From the NCBI GenBank assembly GCA_025765595.1, contig JAIVFH010000035.1, forward strand, positions 1-64,000: 64,000 nucleotides of DNA, given 5' to 3'. Each line of letters begins with the position of its first letter. The stretch's first letter is position 1. The notes under the pieces were generated by a model that was not told where the DNA came from, made no database searches, and worked only from the letters and a program-made list of their open reading frames with translations. Positions 26,339-36,935 of this stretch are shown one piece after another. The position numbers and the translations under genes are program-made. The DNA comes from Obelidium mucronatum (lineage: Eukaryota; Chytridiomycota; Chytridiomycetes; Chytridiales; Chytriomycetaceae).

Positions 26339-27184
26339 ATGGCCTCAAAGCTGGCTCCTTTCATCAACATCGGTTCGCATCGCCAGATCTCAACAGATTC
26401 AGTATTAAATAGTGCAAAATAGGTCTCGTCTTGGGAATCAACCAATTGGCTACCCGGTTCGACCTTGAGCGTCCTGAATTCATTCCATACATCCGCATGG
26501 CGTACTTCACTGTCCAGCTGTTAGTCTTGACTATCAACTACTACATCCGAAACAAGATTACAGAAAAGAACGGTAAGGGACTTCTTGTTTTTTAAAAAAG
26601 AGCAGTTGACGGGCACCAATTTACTAACGTATATATAGACAAAACTCCTCTGATCTACACGGAAGCAAAGAGCATGTTTGAGCCAAAGTATGTCTTAATA
26701 TGATTTAATGAGCATCAAATGCTTTTGCTTGGATATGTGTCGGCTCAGGCAGGACCAATCATCTTGCATTTAATTTTCCCTTTTGCTCACCACTTCACCA
26801 CCATCACAAGTTCCATAACCATCTAAATTGTTCTTCCATTCCTTTCTCAGAAACGTTGAAACCGTCACCACTACCAACAAGGAATACGATATCACCAAGT
26901 CCAATGAGGCCATGCAGCAAACTGTTCTTGCAGTTGTGATGATGTGTGTGATGCACTTTCAATTCGGCTTCACCCGTCCACTTTTGCTCCAGAGTATTCT
27001 GGGTCTCAAAACTTTGTATGGAACGCAGCTATTCGAGCTTTACATTTTGAACAAGCCAGCTACGGGTGCGTTGGCCAGACCATGGAAGAAGAACATGTTT
27101 GAGCCACCTGCAGTTGCGGCGACGCCAAAGGAAGTCAAGCAGATTGAGAAAAAGGAAGCCAAGAAAAAGCTCAATAAGGAGTAG
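26339..27184 (+). CDS. PHO88: PHO88/SND3-like ER membrane protein
   Basis: Four exons encode about 190 residues with the PHO88 family layout: an N-terminal hydrophobic segment (INIGLVLGINQLA), a second helix (MAYFTVQLLVLTINYYI), the conserved KNDKTPLIYTE segment, TTTNKEYDI, and a third hydrophobic region around MHFQFGFTRPLLLQSI. A Lys-rich tail ends the protein. The yeast protein was named for phosphate transport and later identified as SND3, an ER-targeting factor for membrane proteins. The ATG at 26339 starts an eleven-codon first exon. Confidence 0.88.
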
Positions 27185-27335
27185 ATAATTGTTTTTCAGT
27201 GTGGGATGAAAGGAAAAGGTGGGGGGAAAAAGGGGCTGGAGTATAAGCAAAACGTTATTTGTTCCAATACATATCACTCAGATGTTGCTAAATCTGTTAT
27301 AATAGTAATTATAACTATTTTATACGTTTGTTTTT

Positions 27336-29409
27336 TTATTCGACAAGCTCACGAGCACTCCCTTCCACCACATCCTCAAGAAAATCAGGATCCAACAAGA
27401 TTGCCATTCGACGCTGGAACTCTGCCAACCGCGTGCTATTCCCAGTCTCCATGTCTCCAGTTGCTTCTTCCACATCTACATCGAATGCAGAATTACTGCT
27501 GCAACTTGGTCCAGGGTCCGGAACACCTCCATACCCACTTCTCACACTCAATGCACGTTTTGAACAAACTCGTCGCAACTGCTGAGTAGACTCCCGATGA
27601 GCAGACGCAGAAGATGCAAGAATGGGGGTAGTTTCATCCACGATCGCCGCCACCTCATCTTCGATTCCAATCAATTCACGCGACTTCAAGAGTGCAGTCA
27701 ACGCCAAAGCGCATACCCAAAACGCGGCAAGCACAAAACATATTGTTTGAGGCTTTCCGTAGGCAACTGTCGCTCTGAACACGACAGGCAAGATAAACTG
27801 TGAAATTAAGCTGCTTCCGGATTGGAGAAGTTCAAGAGCTGCGAAGAGAGATCCTTGAGAGTCGGAAGGAATTGTTCGGGATGCCATTCCTCGCACCGTA
27901 GGCATTGCTTTTGTTGTTGCATCAGTCACTTCTTTCAGGCCCAAAAAAAAAAAAATGGAGAGAGAGAGAGTATTTGAGTACTCACCGATAGTCCCAAACG
28001 AATAAACCATGACAATAAAGTAAAACATCCACCCTTCCGTAGCCAACCCAAACAAAGTCAATCCAAATCCAAAAGCCGTGATTCCGCACCGGATCAATGT
28101 CAACTCCACACGTGTCTTGTCAACCGCACTTTTGCCATACGTCAAGACCCGCAGCAGATTGGGTAGAAGCATTGAGAGGTACACGAGTCGGCACATTGAG
28201 TTCACAAGTGAGAATGAACCACTGTCGTATGAATCCCATCCGAACTGAATAATCATAAATAAACATCCGATTAAAACGAAATAGAAATGCAACACACACA
28301 CACACAAAAAAAAAGATACTCAACTCGTTGCGCCGGGTAAAAAAAAAACACAAACTGATACCCTGCAAACGTCATGGCCCCAACCGCCGTCACCATTGCC
28401 AAAATAAACAACGAAGACCCACGCCCCGGAGCAGACAGAATACTCAAACTCCCATTCCAAGACTCCAAAAACAACTTCCACAAGGATCTAAAACCCATCA
28501 GAAAATCTTGATTCGAATCAGCAGTGCCCATGGGTTTGGTTTTGAGTGATTCCGGTAAAATAAAGACGACATAGAAGAGCACAATCGATTCGAGAAATAA
28601 AACCGTAAAGAAAACGGGCAGGAGTCCAAGGTTTCGGTATGCGAGACCGCCAGCAAAAGGTCCGATCGTGAAGGCAACGTATGAGAATGCATCAACAAAC
28701 AAGAAAGTCTGTGTTCTCTTGGAAGGCACAGTCGTGTCGCCAATGAATGCATAAGCACACAGTTGTAATGTTGCATAGCCACCCATAAATCCTTGGATAC
28801 AGTGAACCGCGACAATGAACCACAAGCCAACATTGTATGTGGCGACAACAATGATCGAGGAAGCACCAAGCATTGTAGATATAATTGGAAGAATCATGAG
28901 CTTTTTTCTTCCAAGTCTATCGACCAGTTTTCCCACTGTTTTGGATGAAAAGTAGTGATTAGCGGGTTTTAAGTTCAACATGTGGATGTACATACTCAAC
29001 GGTACAAGCACGAAAGCTGGAATAGATGATGCCAACGTAATAAGCTGAGACCAAAGAGCAGCATTCGTCTAAGACACATCTGATTTTAGTCAAAACAGTC
29101 TAGCAAGTGTGAAACCCCTTCTCTGACTCTTCAAACCTGAACGTCAGCTCGGGCAGCACAGCTCTTGTAATCTGGGAAATTCGAAGGAATAGGATCGATG
29201 ACGGTGCCATTGGTAATAAGAGTGGCAAGATGGGTAGATTCCGTCGAGTTGTCAGCAGCACCGTTGCCACCGAGAGATTCGCACACTTTCAAGATCAGAA
29301 ATTGGTTCAGGGGAGTTCCAGATAGCGAGGCGGAAAGAACGTGAAGGAACAAGGGAAACACAATCAGTAGCGGTGACGGCGTCCAGGGGGAATTGGGCTG
29401 CGGCTGCAT
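27336..29409 (-). CDS. MFS transporter 2, paralogue of transporter 1
   Basis: This gene encodes a major facilitator protein closely similar in layout to that at 13663-15541: GTPLNQFLILKVCES near the start, DRLGRKKLMILP in the MFS signature loop, FGWDSYDSG in the second half and IPSDSQGSLFAALELLQS near the end. About ten hydrophobic helices are visible across at least five exons. The C-terminal tail is Ser-rich and acidic. Introns here carry A-rich and GA-rich tracts. Substrate is unknown. The gene forms the left border of the accessory island. Confidence 0.85.
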
Positions 29410-29547
29410 TTTTTTTTACGGGATTGCGTTCCGTCCGTGCGAATGTTAAAATTTGCAGTTTTATTGGAAACAAACAAACAAAACATGTTTATTTACTACA
29501 GTCTTTTACACAAAAGAAGAAACAAAAAAAATTGTCAAGAAACTAAC

Positions 29548-31088
29548 ATGAAACACCCCCCTCAATCACTGAGAAAGCAATACAGCCTCAAGTACAAAGA
29601 AAAAGCAGTCAATCAGGTCTTGAGCCTGGCTAATGTATTGCAAAAGGAGAATCCGCAAGCAAGTCTACAACGAACTGGGGCACTAAGCAGGGTAGCATCA
29701 AGCCTGAACATTAATCGATCAATGCTCTCCAAATGGGTGAGATCCTTGAGTTTAATCAAGCAAGATTTAAAGAAAAGAGGGACCATGGCTACTCACCTTG
29801 GCTGGGGCAAACAACTGGCTGGAAACAAAACACGGAATCATAAAAGAATCTGTAGACCAATACCATCACTGAATGACGTGGTAGCTCATTTTGATGCTAT
29901 TCCATCGGTTCTTTGTCCATCGCATACACTAGTGAATGCCCTGTTTCCTACCGAAAAAAAACTATTTCAGTTAGTCGTTGATCAAAGAAATAGAGGCCAT
30001 GCAGTCTCATCAAGGGATCTAAAGAGGTGGATGATGGATTATGTTCAACATCCATTGGCAGTTCTTGTTGCGTTAGCCTTGGACCCTGACGATGTCATTA
30101 GAAGAAGTCAATTTTCTGCCTCAACAAGCTGGAAACGGGGGTTCATGCAAAGGTATCATCTTAGTACCAGAACAGTTAGTACCAGCAGAACTTGTACACT
30201 GGTTTCATTGAGATGTGACCCAATTGAAATTCCTTGTAATCACTCGGCAGCAGTTAATCCCAGCTACCCAAAATCAGGCCAACACAAAACAAACAGAATG
30301 GAATCTTCTAGAAGCAACGCAAGAAGATACATTCCACAAATTACAACTTCTGTTGATCCTATCACAGAATCATTTTACAATTATATCAAAAAGCTACAGA
30401 CACAGCATCAGTTTGCAGAAGAAGATATAATCAACTTTGATCAGACAAGAATGTACTTTGACATGCCTCCCAAAACTACCATTCACTTCAAAGGTGCCAG
30501 CAACGTCATTATTGCCGACACTGGGAATGCTTCTAACGGATTCTCTGTTGGATTAACCTGCACTGCTACTGGAAAAAGACTAGCCCCGTTAATTGTCTTT
30601 AAAGGTGCTAGGAACGGAAGACTTTCGAAAACCTTACCCAGAGAACTTGCCATGGCAGGCGTCTCTGTCACTGTAGCATTTCAAAAGAGTGCCTGGTTCA
30701 ATGAGGACGTTTTGTTGAAGGAATACATTCCTACTCTTGCAGAATATTCTGACAAAAGGAGAATGCTTGTCTTGGATTCCTATAGAGCTCATTTGACTGA
30801 TGCAATGAAGGAGAAATCAAGCAAGCCAATATAGATTTGGTTGTTATTCCAGGAGGATACACGTCTAAGTTACAACCCCTCGATGTAGGAATAATTAAGC
30901 CTTTCAAAGACAGACTCGTCAGGCTCTGGGCAGAATAGATAAGAGCTCCTGACGCTGAAAGTGAGCATGAGACAAACAAAAAAAAGAGGCCATCCCACCT
31001 TGTTGTTTGCCAATGGGTTGAAAAGGCATGGAGAGATTTGGATGCTTCTATTTTTGAGAATGCTTTCAAAAAAACTGGGATTATCTAA
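29548..31088 (+). pseudogene. Pogo/Tigger-type DDE transposase, broken
   Basis: The N-terminus has a CENP-B/Psq-like helix-turn-helix (YSLKYKEKAVNQVLSL...SRVASSLNINRSMLSKWV). The DDE catalytic core is visible: the first Asp in INFDQTRMYFDMP, the second in MLVLDSYRAHL, and the third in KLQPLDVGIIKPFKDRL. The second and third parts are in different frames: a one-base frame change lies near 30810, and after the third motif a TAG at about 30937 interrupts the frame, which otherwise stays open to 31088. I infer an inactivated copy. It could still be mobilised by a related active enzyme, but no terminal inverted repeats were found by eye. Confidence 0.8.
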
Positions 31089-31196
31089 TGGACAAATACA
31101 ATGGTGAATGTGTTAATTCCAATTGAAAGAACAAACTGTTATTCTTGAAGGACCAATTGGTATATAAGAAAAAATGATTGGTGCTTCTTTATTTTT

Positions 31197-32527
31197 CTAA
31201 AGGCGACGCAGTCGTTTTGCATCCACTCCGGCCTCTGAATCAATGTCAGAATCCAAACTTCCATTTTCATTGGATGAGGCTACTGATGAATCATTGTCAT
31301 CAGTTTCCCCTTCAGAAGAATCAGATGCATCAGACAATGATGACGATAAACTTTCTCCACAGTCATCCTCCGGAGAGTATGCCTCTGAAGATGTGTCAGC
31401 ATCTTTTACTTGATGTTTCGCTGATTTCGCCCTTTCGGGACGCCATTCCTCATCCTGTTCCGCAGCCCTTTCCTGCCAGTATTCCTCATCCTTTTCCAAA
31501 GATTCTTCTCTATATTCCACCTCCTGTTTCAAAGATTTCCCCCTTTCCTGGCTAGTTTCCACATCTTGCTCCGATATCAATACAACAAAGTCATCACACT
31601 GACCACCCACAACTGATTCTTCTTTGCTATTGTCCCCCCATCTCAAATCATCTCCATCAGAATCACTGAAAGAAGCTCCCACTGCCATGTCCTTTTGGCT
31701 CTTACCTGTCTCTCCCATTCCACCCTTCAACGCCCCCTTCAAAAATCTTTCGGATTTCGACCCCTGCACCAAGTCGCCATTATATGGCACACGCATGACT
31801 CGCTCCGTCAAACAGCGTGGCATACCTCCCCTGTCGGGCAAGGCAATGTACTGTCGAATGAAATCAAGACATCGAAAGGCGCAATCTAATTGTACATTAT
31901 TTTAGATGCACTTTGCGTGGATATAGTTATTTGAAGAAATTAATACCTGATTCTCCGTGTTGGTCGCCATTCACAATATGAATATTATCGAAAAAGGATT
32001 TTCGTAAATGTGAAACTAGCAAATGTGTTTGTGTTGGCCAAATATCAAAGTCTTTAAGGGGCTGATAAAAGACGACACTTTGATGAGCCGTGCCATGGTG
32101 GAATACAAGAACTTGGAAATGAGTTGGCGCGTAGAGGGTATTTTTAACTCTGTACAATTATGTAAGAGGGAGTATGGTTAACCCCATTAAAAGACAAGGG
32201 GCCGTAATACCTTTTGTGTTCAGACGCGACCAAGACAAACAACATTCCTTGTTCCTGAACCAACTTTTGAAGTGTTGCTACTTCTCTCTGAGTTGGTGCA
32301 AATCCATTAGCCCAGACTTGGAAGTCTGGGTCATTGGCATAAGATTTCTTTTGCTTGTTGTCCTTGAATACAAGGGACCTGTTGTAGAAGAAGGCAGCCT
32401 CGGGCTCAAGAAGCAGCGCTTGAAACTGATCAAGTGTTAAGCCTTCATTGGTGTTTACTTTGGAAAGGTCTCGCGTCTTGCCCAGAGCCGCAAGGTTGAA
32501 TGGTTGGAGCATGGGCAAGTTGGCCAT
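31197..32527 (-). CDS. CE-clan-like cysteine protease C (no H3 tail)
   Basis: Three in-phase exons (32527-32211, 32149-31947, 31885-31197) give 402 residues. The protease-like motifs are split by introns: PTHFQVLVF with H116, then NGDQHGES-DC with Q169 and C175, followed by FRCLDFIRQY. This reproduces the H ... Q-x5-C pattern of Ulp/adenain-type proteases and aligns with proteases A and B downstream. The last 200 residues are Ser/Glu/Asp-rich and carry no known domain. The start MANLPMLQP has no histone-like tail. It is head-to-head with protease A, 57 bases apart. Target is unknown. Confidence 0.6.
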
Positions 32528-32584
32528 TTTTCAAATTGATTTTTTACAAAATTAAATATATTTTTTGATTGAAAAACACGCATC

Positions 32585-34175
32585 ATGGCAAGGACGCCAC
32601 AAACAGCAAGCCGGAGCACAGGGGGTCATGCCCCAAAGCGGGACCTTAATCCTAAGAAGCCAAGAGGGAAGCAAGGTGAGATCAATGTCTATGGTGGAAA
32701 TGCTGGGGTTAATGTCTCAACACATTTACAGTTGTGAACGCAGGGTCATCTTCCACCTCAACTCAAGCAGTGACAAAAAGCAGCAACAAAGGAAAGAGAA
32801 AGAGAATTGGAGCGGGGGCAGCCAAGAAGAGGAGGAAGAGCGCAGCAGTGGCGGAAGAAGAAGTGGAGGAGGAAGACGAGCAAGATCACGAGGATGAAGA
32901 TCAAACAACAGCAGGAAAGCGAAACAAGAGGTTTCGGAAGACAAATTTTGATAGCGATGACGAAGAGCAGGAGGTTTCTCAGGAGGAAGACAAAGACCAG
33001 GAAGAAGGCAGTGAAGAAAATGACGAAGAAGTGCAAGGAGTGCAAAGCTCTGTATCCTGCACAGGTAAAGGACCTAGGAAAAAAAAAGGTGGCAAATCTG
33101 CCCCTGGTGATTCTGTAGTTTCTGGTCGTGATGGGAAAGCAATTTTTGATTTGGTCGCGTTAGTGGGTAAGAGTTTTCATGAACATCAACTGTAATTGTA
33201 TCTCTAATTGTGTGGAATAGAATCCAGGGACTTTGACAGGTACCCATACAAGGAAAAAACGATTGACTATGCAGCCAAGTGTATGAATGCATTCATTGAA
33301 TTCGGGTGTTTACTTGGTACTCGTGAAAACGCAAACCCCACGTCAAGCATGCCACGTATTCCTGTGTATTCGTTTGCTGACCTCAAGCGCGTGTCTGGGT
33401 TTCAGGAACCCTTGCCTTTCAAGGGTGGGCTTCCTGTGAATGGATTCGAAGAAAGGCTTGTGTCCCATGCAACACAATACGTGATCAAGAAGACTTTGGG
33501 GTTTGTTTCGCCAGAGCAACAAAAGAGGGTGTTGCAACGAATGAACGAGGAGTCCAAAAAGGAGTGGGGCAATTGTTGCTGTGCCAGTGTTAATTTCTGC
33601 AGAGAGGTAGCAGCTCAAGTCGAAAGACTGGGTGTAGCCATCATTCATGTTGTCTCTGAAACGGCAAAAAAGTAAGTGACTCTTATCATTGAATACTTCT
33701 AACGGCATTCTTATATCAAAGCGGTAAAAAAATCTCCCCAAGTCACTCTGTGGTCGTTGTGGTTGAAAAAGAATCAGTCACACTCTTCCAACCCCATTTT
33801 GAGGGATTCAAATGGCCTCAAGTGACTCTCCCGCTTCTGGCTAACCTGGCTGCCAAGTATACCCGTAATCTGTTTGTTACAAACGGCAGGCAGACCATCA
33901 CACATGACTGCTCCTACCACTGCTTGGACTTTATTCGGTTCTATGCCGCTCTTTCTCCCAACAATGGGTTTCCACGCTGTCAAGCAAGAAAGTACAACAC
34001 TGCTATAGTTGATGGCAATTACCCGATGAAGGCTAGAAATAGGTTTTCCAAATTCCAGGATACTAAAGGGTATAGTAAGGTCTGGAGTGAGTTTGATGAA
34101 GCAATTCAACAATTGCTTCTTGAAAAGGATGCAAGTTATGAGGATTCCAATGACGGTACTTTTCCTGGGGTTTAG
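32585..34175 (+). CDS. Cysteine protease-like protein A with degraded H3-like tail
   Basis: Four in-phase exons (32585-32675, 32732-33166, 33221-33671, 33722-34175) give 476 residues. The first 20 residues, MARTPQTASRSTGGHAPKRD, follow the histone H3 tail position by position (ART-QTA--STGG-AP), but Lys4, Lys9, Lys14 and Lys18 are changed. A Lys/Glu-rich acidic stretch follows. A region shared with protein B (DSVVSG-DG-AI-DLVAL, SMPRIPVY, PFKGGLPVNGFE) leads to the putative catalytic part: PSHSVVVVVE with H334, then NGRQTITHDC with Q383 and C389, then SYHCLDFIRF. The Q-x4-DC spacing is that of C48/C5 (Ulp1/adenain-type) proteases. The usual acidic residue is a Gln in FQPHF, so activity is uncertain. 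Confidence 0.65.
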
Positions 34176-34205
34176 TTGTTACCTTTTTTTTTTTGTGTTT
34201 GTATC

Positions 34206-34450
34206 CACCGCGGCCATAATAAAATCAAATAAAATCACTTTTGGGATTTATAATCATGTAGAAACACGATCCAAGTGTTGTTGGGAGGTTCCCGTTGCGT
34301 TGGGGGTTAAAGTTGGGTTTTATTTTACTTTGACCGCAAGACATCACCGCGGCCATAATAAAATCAAGTAAAATCACTTTTGGGATTTATAAACATGTAG
34401 AAACACGATTCTAGTGTTGTTGGAAGGTTCCCGTTGCGTTGGGGGTTAAA
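34206..34450. repeat. Two 106-bp direct repeats with CACCGCGG start
   Basis: Bases 34206-34311 and 34345-34450 are near-identical, beginning CACCGCGGCCATAATAAAAT and ending in GTTGCGTTGGGGGTTAAA. They lie between the 3' end of protease A and the 3' end of the Cys-rich gene, in the 361-base gap without a gene. A shorter version of the left end recurs twice near 38.2-38.5 kb. Confidence 0.9.
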
Positions 34451-34536
34451 ACTCTTCAGGGTGGAACTATGGAACTAAGAAACCACAAAAGACTTGCTGT
34501 TTATTTTCAACTCATTAACAAAAAAAACACGAATCA

Positions 34537-36033
34537 TTACGTCATGGATTTGAAAAATACGTCTGCACATTGCTGACATTTTGGCTCGTTACAGTCAGTG
34601 TATCGACATGTATCCGAGTGTTTGCGATGGCAGTGGAAACATGAGCGCTCCTTCAAACCATCTTGCTTCTTTCCGTTTGCTTCTACACACAATTTGCGTT
34701 TGCAATTGGAATACTTGCACACATTCCTACAGTTGGAGTTGGTGTGGACTGTAGGAGATCGCACGTGTTGTCCGCAGTGGCTACAGACAATTTTTGCAAT
34801 GCGCCCGTTCTCTCGTGGTATACTGCGTGCAGCAAGCATGCGCATCCGGTACGAGTTCAAGGACAAGATTTGCCCATACATGGCTTGGACAATAGGAGTT
34901 GCTCCCGATACGTCTTGTGGAGGTGCCCTCCAAGCCCTCGGCCGAAGACGCGCGTGAGCGGCAAAGCTGGATTCTGGTTTACGAAAAAAGTTTCACCATT
35001 TTATTATGGATCAAATCTAATACCTACTCACCAGGTGGTGCATTTGAAGCCTCAGCCCACCTTTCCCCTGAAGTATCAAAACCTTCAGGGGTCTCCCACT
35101 TTTTTTTTAAATCTTCAATATCCTTAAAGCATCGATTTTTGAAAGGCTTTGGTTCAATTGGTGGAGGTGCATTTGCTAGGGCAGTCTATTTAAAAAAGTA
35201 ACAATTGGTTAAATCAAATATATAAAAGGACTATACAATTTTGAAAGAAAAGAGAAAATGTATGATTCATCAAGGTCATCTCAAAATCAAACGAGCCCAA
35301 CTTTGCACCAATGAAAATGCTCCATGTGAGCTATCTCCAAAATAAATGTCCCACCATGTGTGATGACATATCGATGCAAAGTCGGGGCAAACAGATGATT
35401 TTCAAACCCATATATATTCTGCTATGCAACAATGAAATTGTTCCATGTGAACTAATTCCAAAAGACGCCCCACCATGTGCGATGGCATCCTTGATGCATA
35501 GCCGAGCATACAGGTTTGCAACCAACAACCATCATTTCTCAACTCAATTAAATCAAATCCAAAGTCATACATAAAAGAGGGGAAGGGATCAACAAGAAAT
35601 AGTTTACCTGAATCCAACCAGTGTAATTCGGCAAAGTGGCTCGAGTGCTGCGTACTGGGTAGCGGCGGGTCTTTAAAGAAGTCAATTAGTTTAGGATTGT
35701 TGAACCAAACTGATGTAAAGATGAATACAAACAGGATTGGTTGCAGGCTCAACTATCTGTTTCCCATCAGAAGCTGCCATTGTTGATCCCTGCATTTTGG
35801 TCAATGCAACACAGTAGATTAAACATAACCAAGACCTACGTCTTTCTCGGGTGGAGGAACCTGAATGCTGCCGTCATTTTGAGACGCAATAGCCTAAGAA
35901 ACAAGGTGAGCAGCACCACCCGCAACCCCAATCTACTAACCTCCAGCTCTTTGACTTCCTGTAGACCGATCCTCTCATAATGATCAATGATTCTGCCCCA
36001 AACTGAGGCCAAGCTTGTATCATTTGCCTCCAT
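34537..36033 (-). CDS. Cys-rich zinc-binding protein, multi-exon
   Basis: The gene starts at a plausible ATG at 36033 ([20 protein letters not shown]) and ends at a stop at 34537; at least five exons are needed and the middle ones are not fully resolved. The C-terminal exon from about 34970 is clear: it reads [14 protein letters not shown], then a run of zinc-ligand pairs [33 protein letters not shown]. This array suggests a DNA- or RNA-binding zinc protein. It does not match a zinc-finger family I know. A conserved exon reads [17 protein letters not shown]. Introns include a 75-base imperfect direct repeat (35308-35385, 35428-35506). Confidence 0.5.
35308..35506. repeat. Imperfect ~75-bp direct repeat
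   Basis: Two copies of a segment reading roughly AATGAAA-TG-TCCATGTGA and then CCCACCATGTG-GATG-CAT are spaced about 120 bases apart. They fall between recognised exons of the Cys-rich gene, so they may be intronic, or may represent a decayed duplicated exon. Confidence 0.6.
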
Positions 36034-36139
36034 TGTGCTCGTTTTTTCTTTTTTTTTTTGAGTTCTTTGAAAAAATAAGGGGACTTTTGAAATTGGTTCC
36101 AAAACACCAAACTTCCAAGACACTCATTTCTTTTGCAAA

Positions 36140-36638
36140 ATGGCACGCAGCAAGCCAGCCCCGAAAGCGCAACAGAGCCAGAAAACACCAAGAAGAACCG
36201 CTACAAAAACCGTTGCAGGAACCGCTACAAAAACCGCTACAAAAACCGTTCAACAACAGGAGTAGTCAAGAACCCCACCGCTACAGACCCGGCACGGTAG
36301 CGCTGCGAGAGATTCGCAAATACCAAAAGAGCACAGATCTGCTTATTCGAAAGCTGCCTTTCCAACGATTGGTACTCTTGCGCATTTGTGACACTTGTGG
36401 CCTCTTAAAACACTAAACATACAATCAACAGATTCGAGAAGTCATATACGAGATTGATCCAAAACTGCAGTATCGAATCCAAGCGTCTGCCCTTGGTTGC
36501 CTGCAAGAGGCCACAGAGGCGTATTTGGTGCGTTTGATGGAGGATGCCAATTTATGCGCAATTCATGCAAAGCGAGTTACCCTCATGCAAAAAGATATTC
36601 AACTTGCACTTCGTTTAAGAGGTGAACGTGACAAATAA
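36140..36638 (+). pseudogene. Divergent histone H3 gene, tail out of frame
   Basis: The core is unmistakably histone H3: [31 protein letters not shown], then across an intron (36372-36431) [41 protein letters not shown]. The upstream ATG at 36140 opens [20 protein letters not shown], a Lys/Thr/Arg tail of 41 residues ending at a TAG at 36263. The core is in the +1 frame relative to the tail, and the short TGVVKNP segment between is in the third frame, so two single-base losses would explain it. A GT-AG intron cannot restore the frame. Core residues differ from normal H3 (for example YEIDPKLQY), so it is a variant, not a copied host H3. It is a pseudogene unless the break is a sequencing error or recoded. 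Confidence 0.75.
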
Positions 36639-36642
36639 TGTT

Positions 36643-36834
36643 TTGGTTTAAACATTAAAAAATAAAGTACTTTGCAATTCTATCCAGTTTGGTTGAATGA
36701 TGATTTAGAAAAACAACGTGATTTATTTCAAATTTCAAATTTGGTTTAAACAAAAAATAAATTAATTTGGAATTCTACCCAGTTTGCGTGAATAACATGA
36801 AATGAAATAAATCACATTGTTTCGTTCTAAATCA
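36643..36834. repeat. Direct and inverted repeat cluster between H3 and SET genes
   Basis: Two direct repeats start TGGTTTAAAC (36643-36698 and 36742-36793). Interleaved with them, 36701-36728 and 36805-36834 form an imperfect inverted repeat: TGATTTAGAAAAACAACGTG and its partner, whose reverse complement reads TGATTTAGAACGAAACAATG. The order is direct-inverted-direct-inverted. It may be a hairpin MITE, a terminal structure or a two-sided 3' end/promoter element. Confidence 0.75.
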
Positions 36835-36935
36835 ACAAATTCTGCCGACATTATTGGTTGTTTGATGAACTTGTGTTTTTTTTTCTTTTTGTTTGACCAA
36901 AAAAAGTCCCCAAAAAAAATTCAGGAAGTGAAAAT

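Noticed and set aside
27185..27335. tRNA or other structured RNA between host genes
   Set aside because: No cloverleaf or A/B boxes were seen here or elsewhere in the window by eye; a covariance search would settle it.
29416..31100. Terminal inverted repeats of the pogo element
   Set aside because: I compared both flanks by eye and found no convincing inverted pair with TA duplications.
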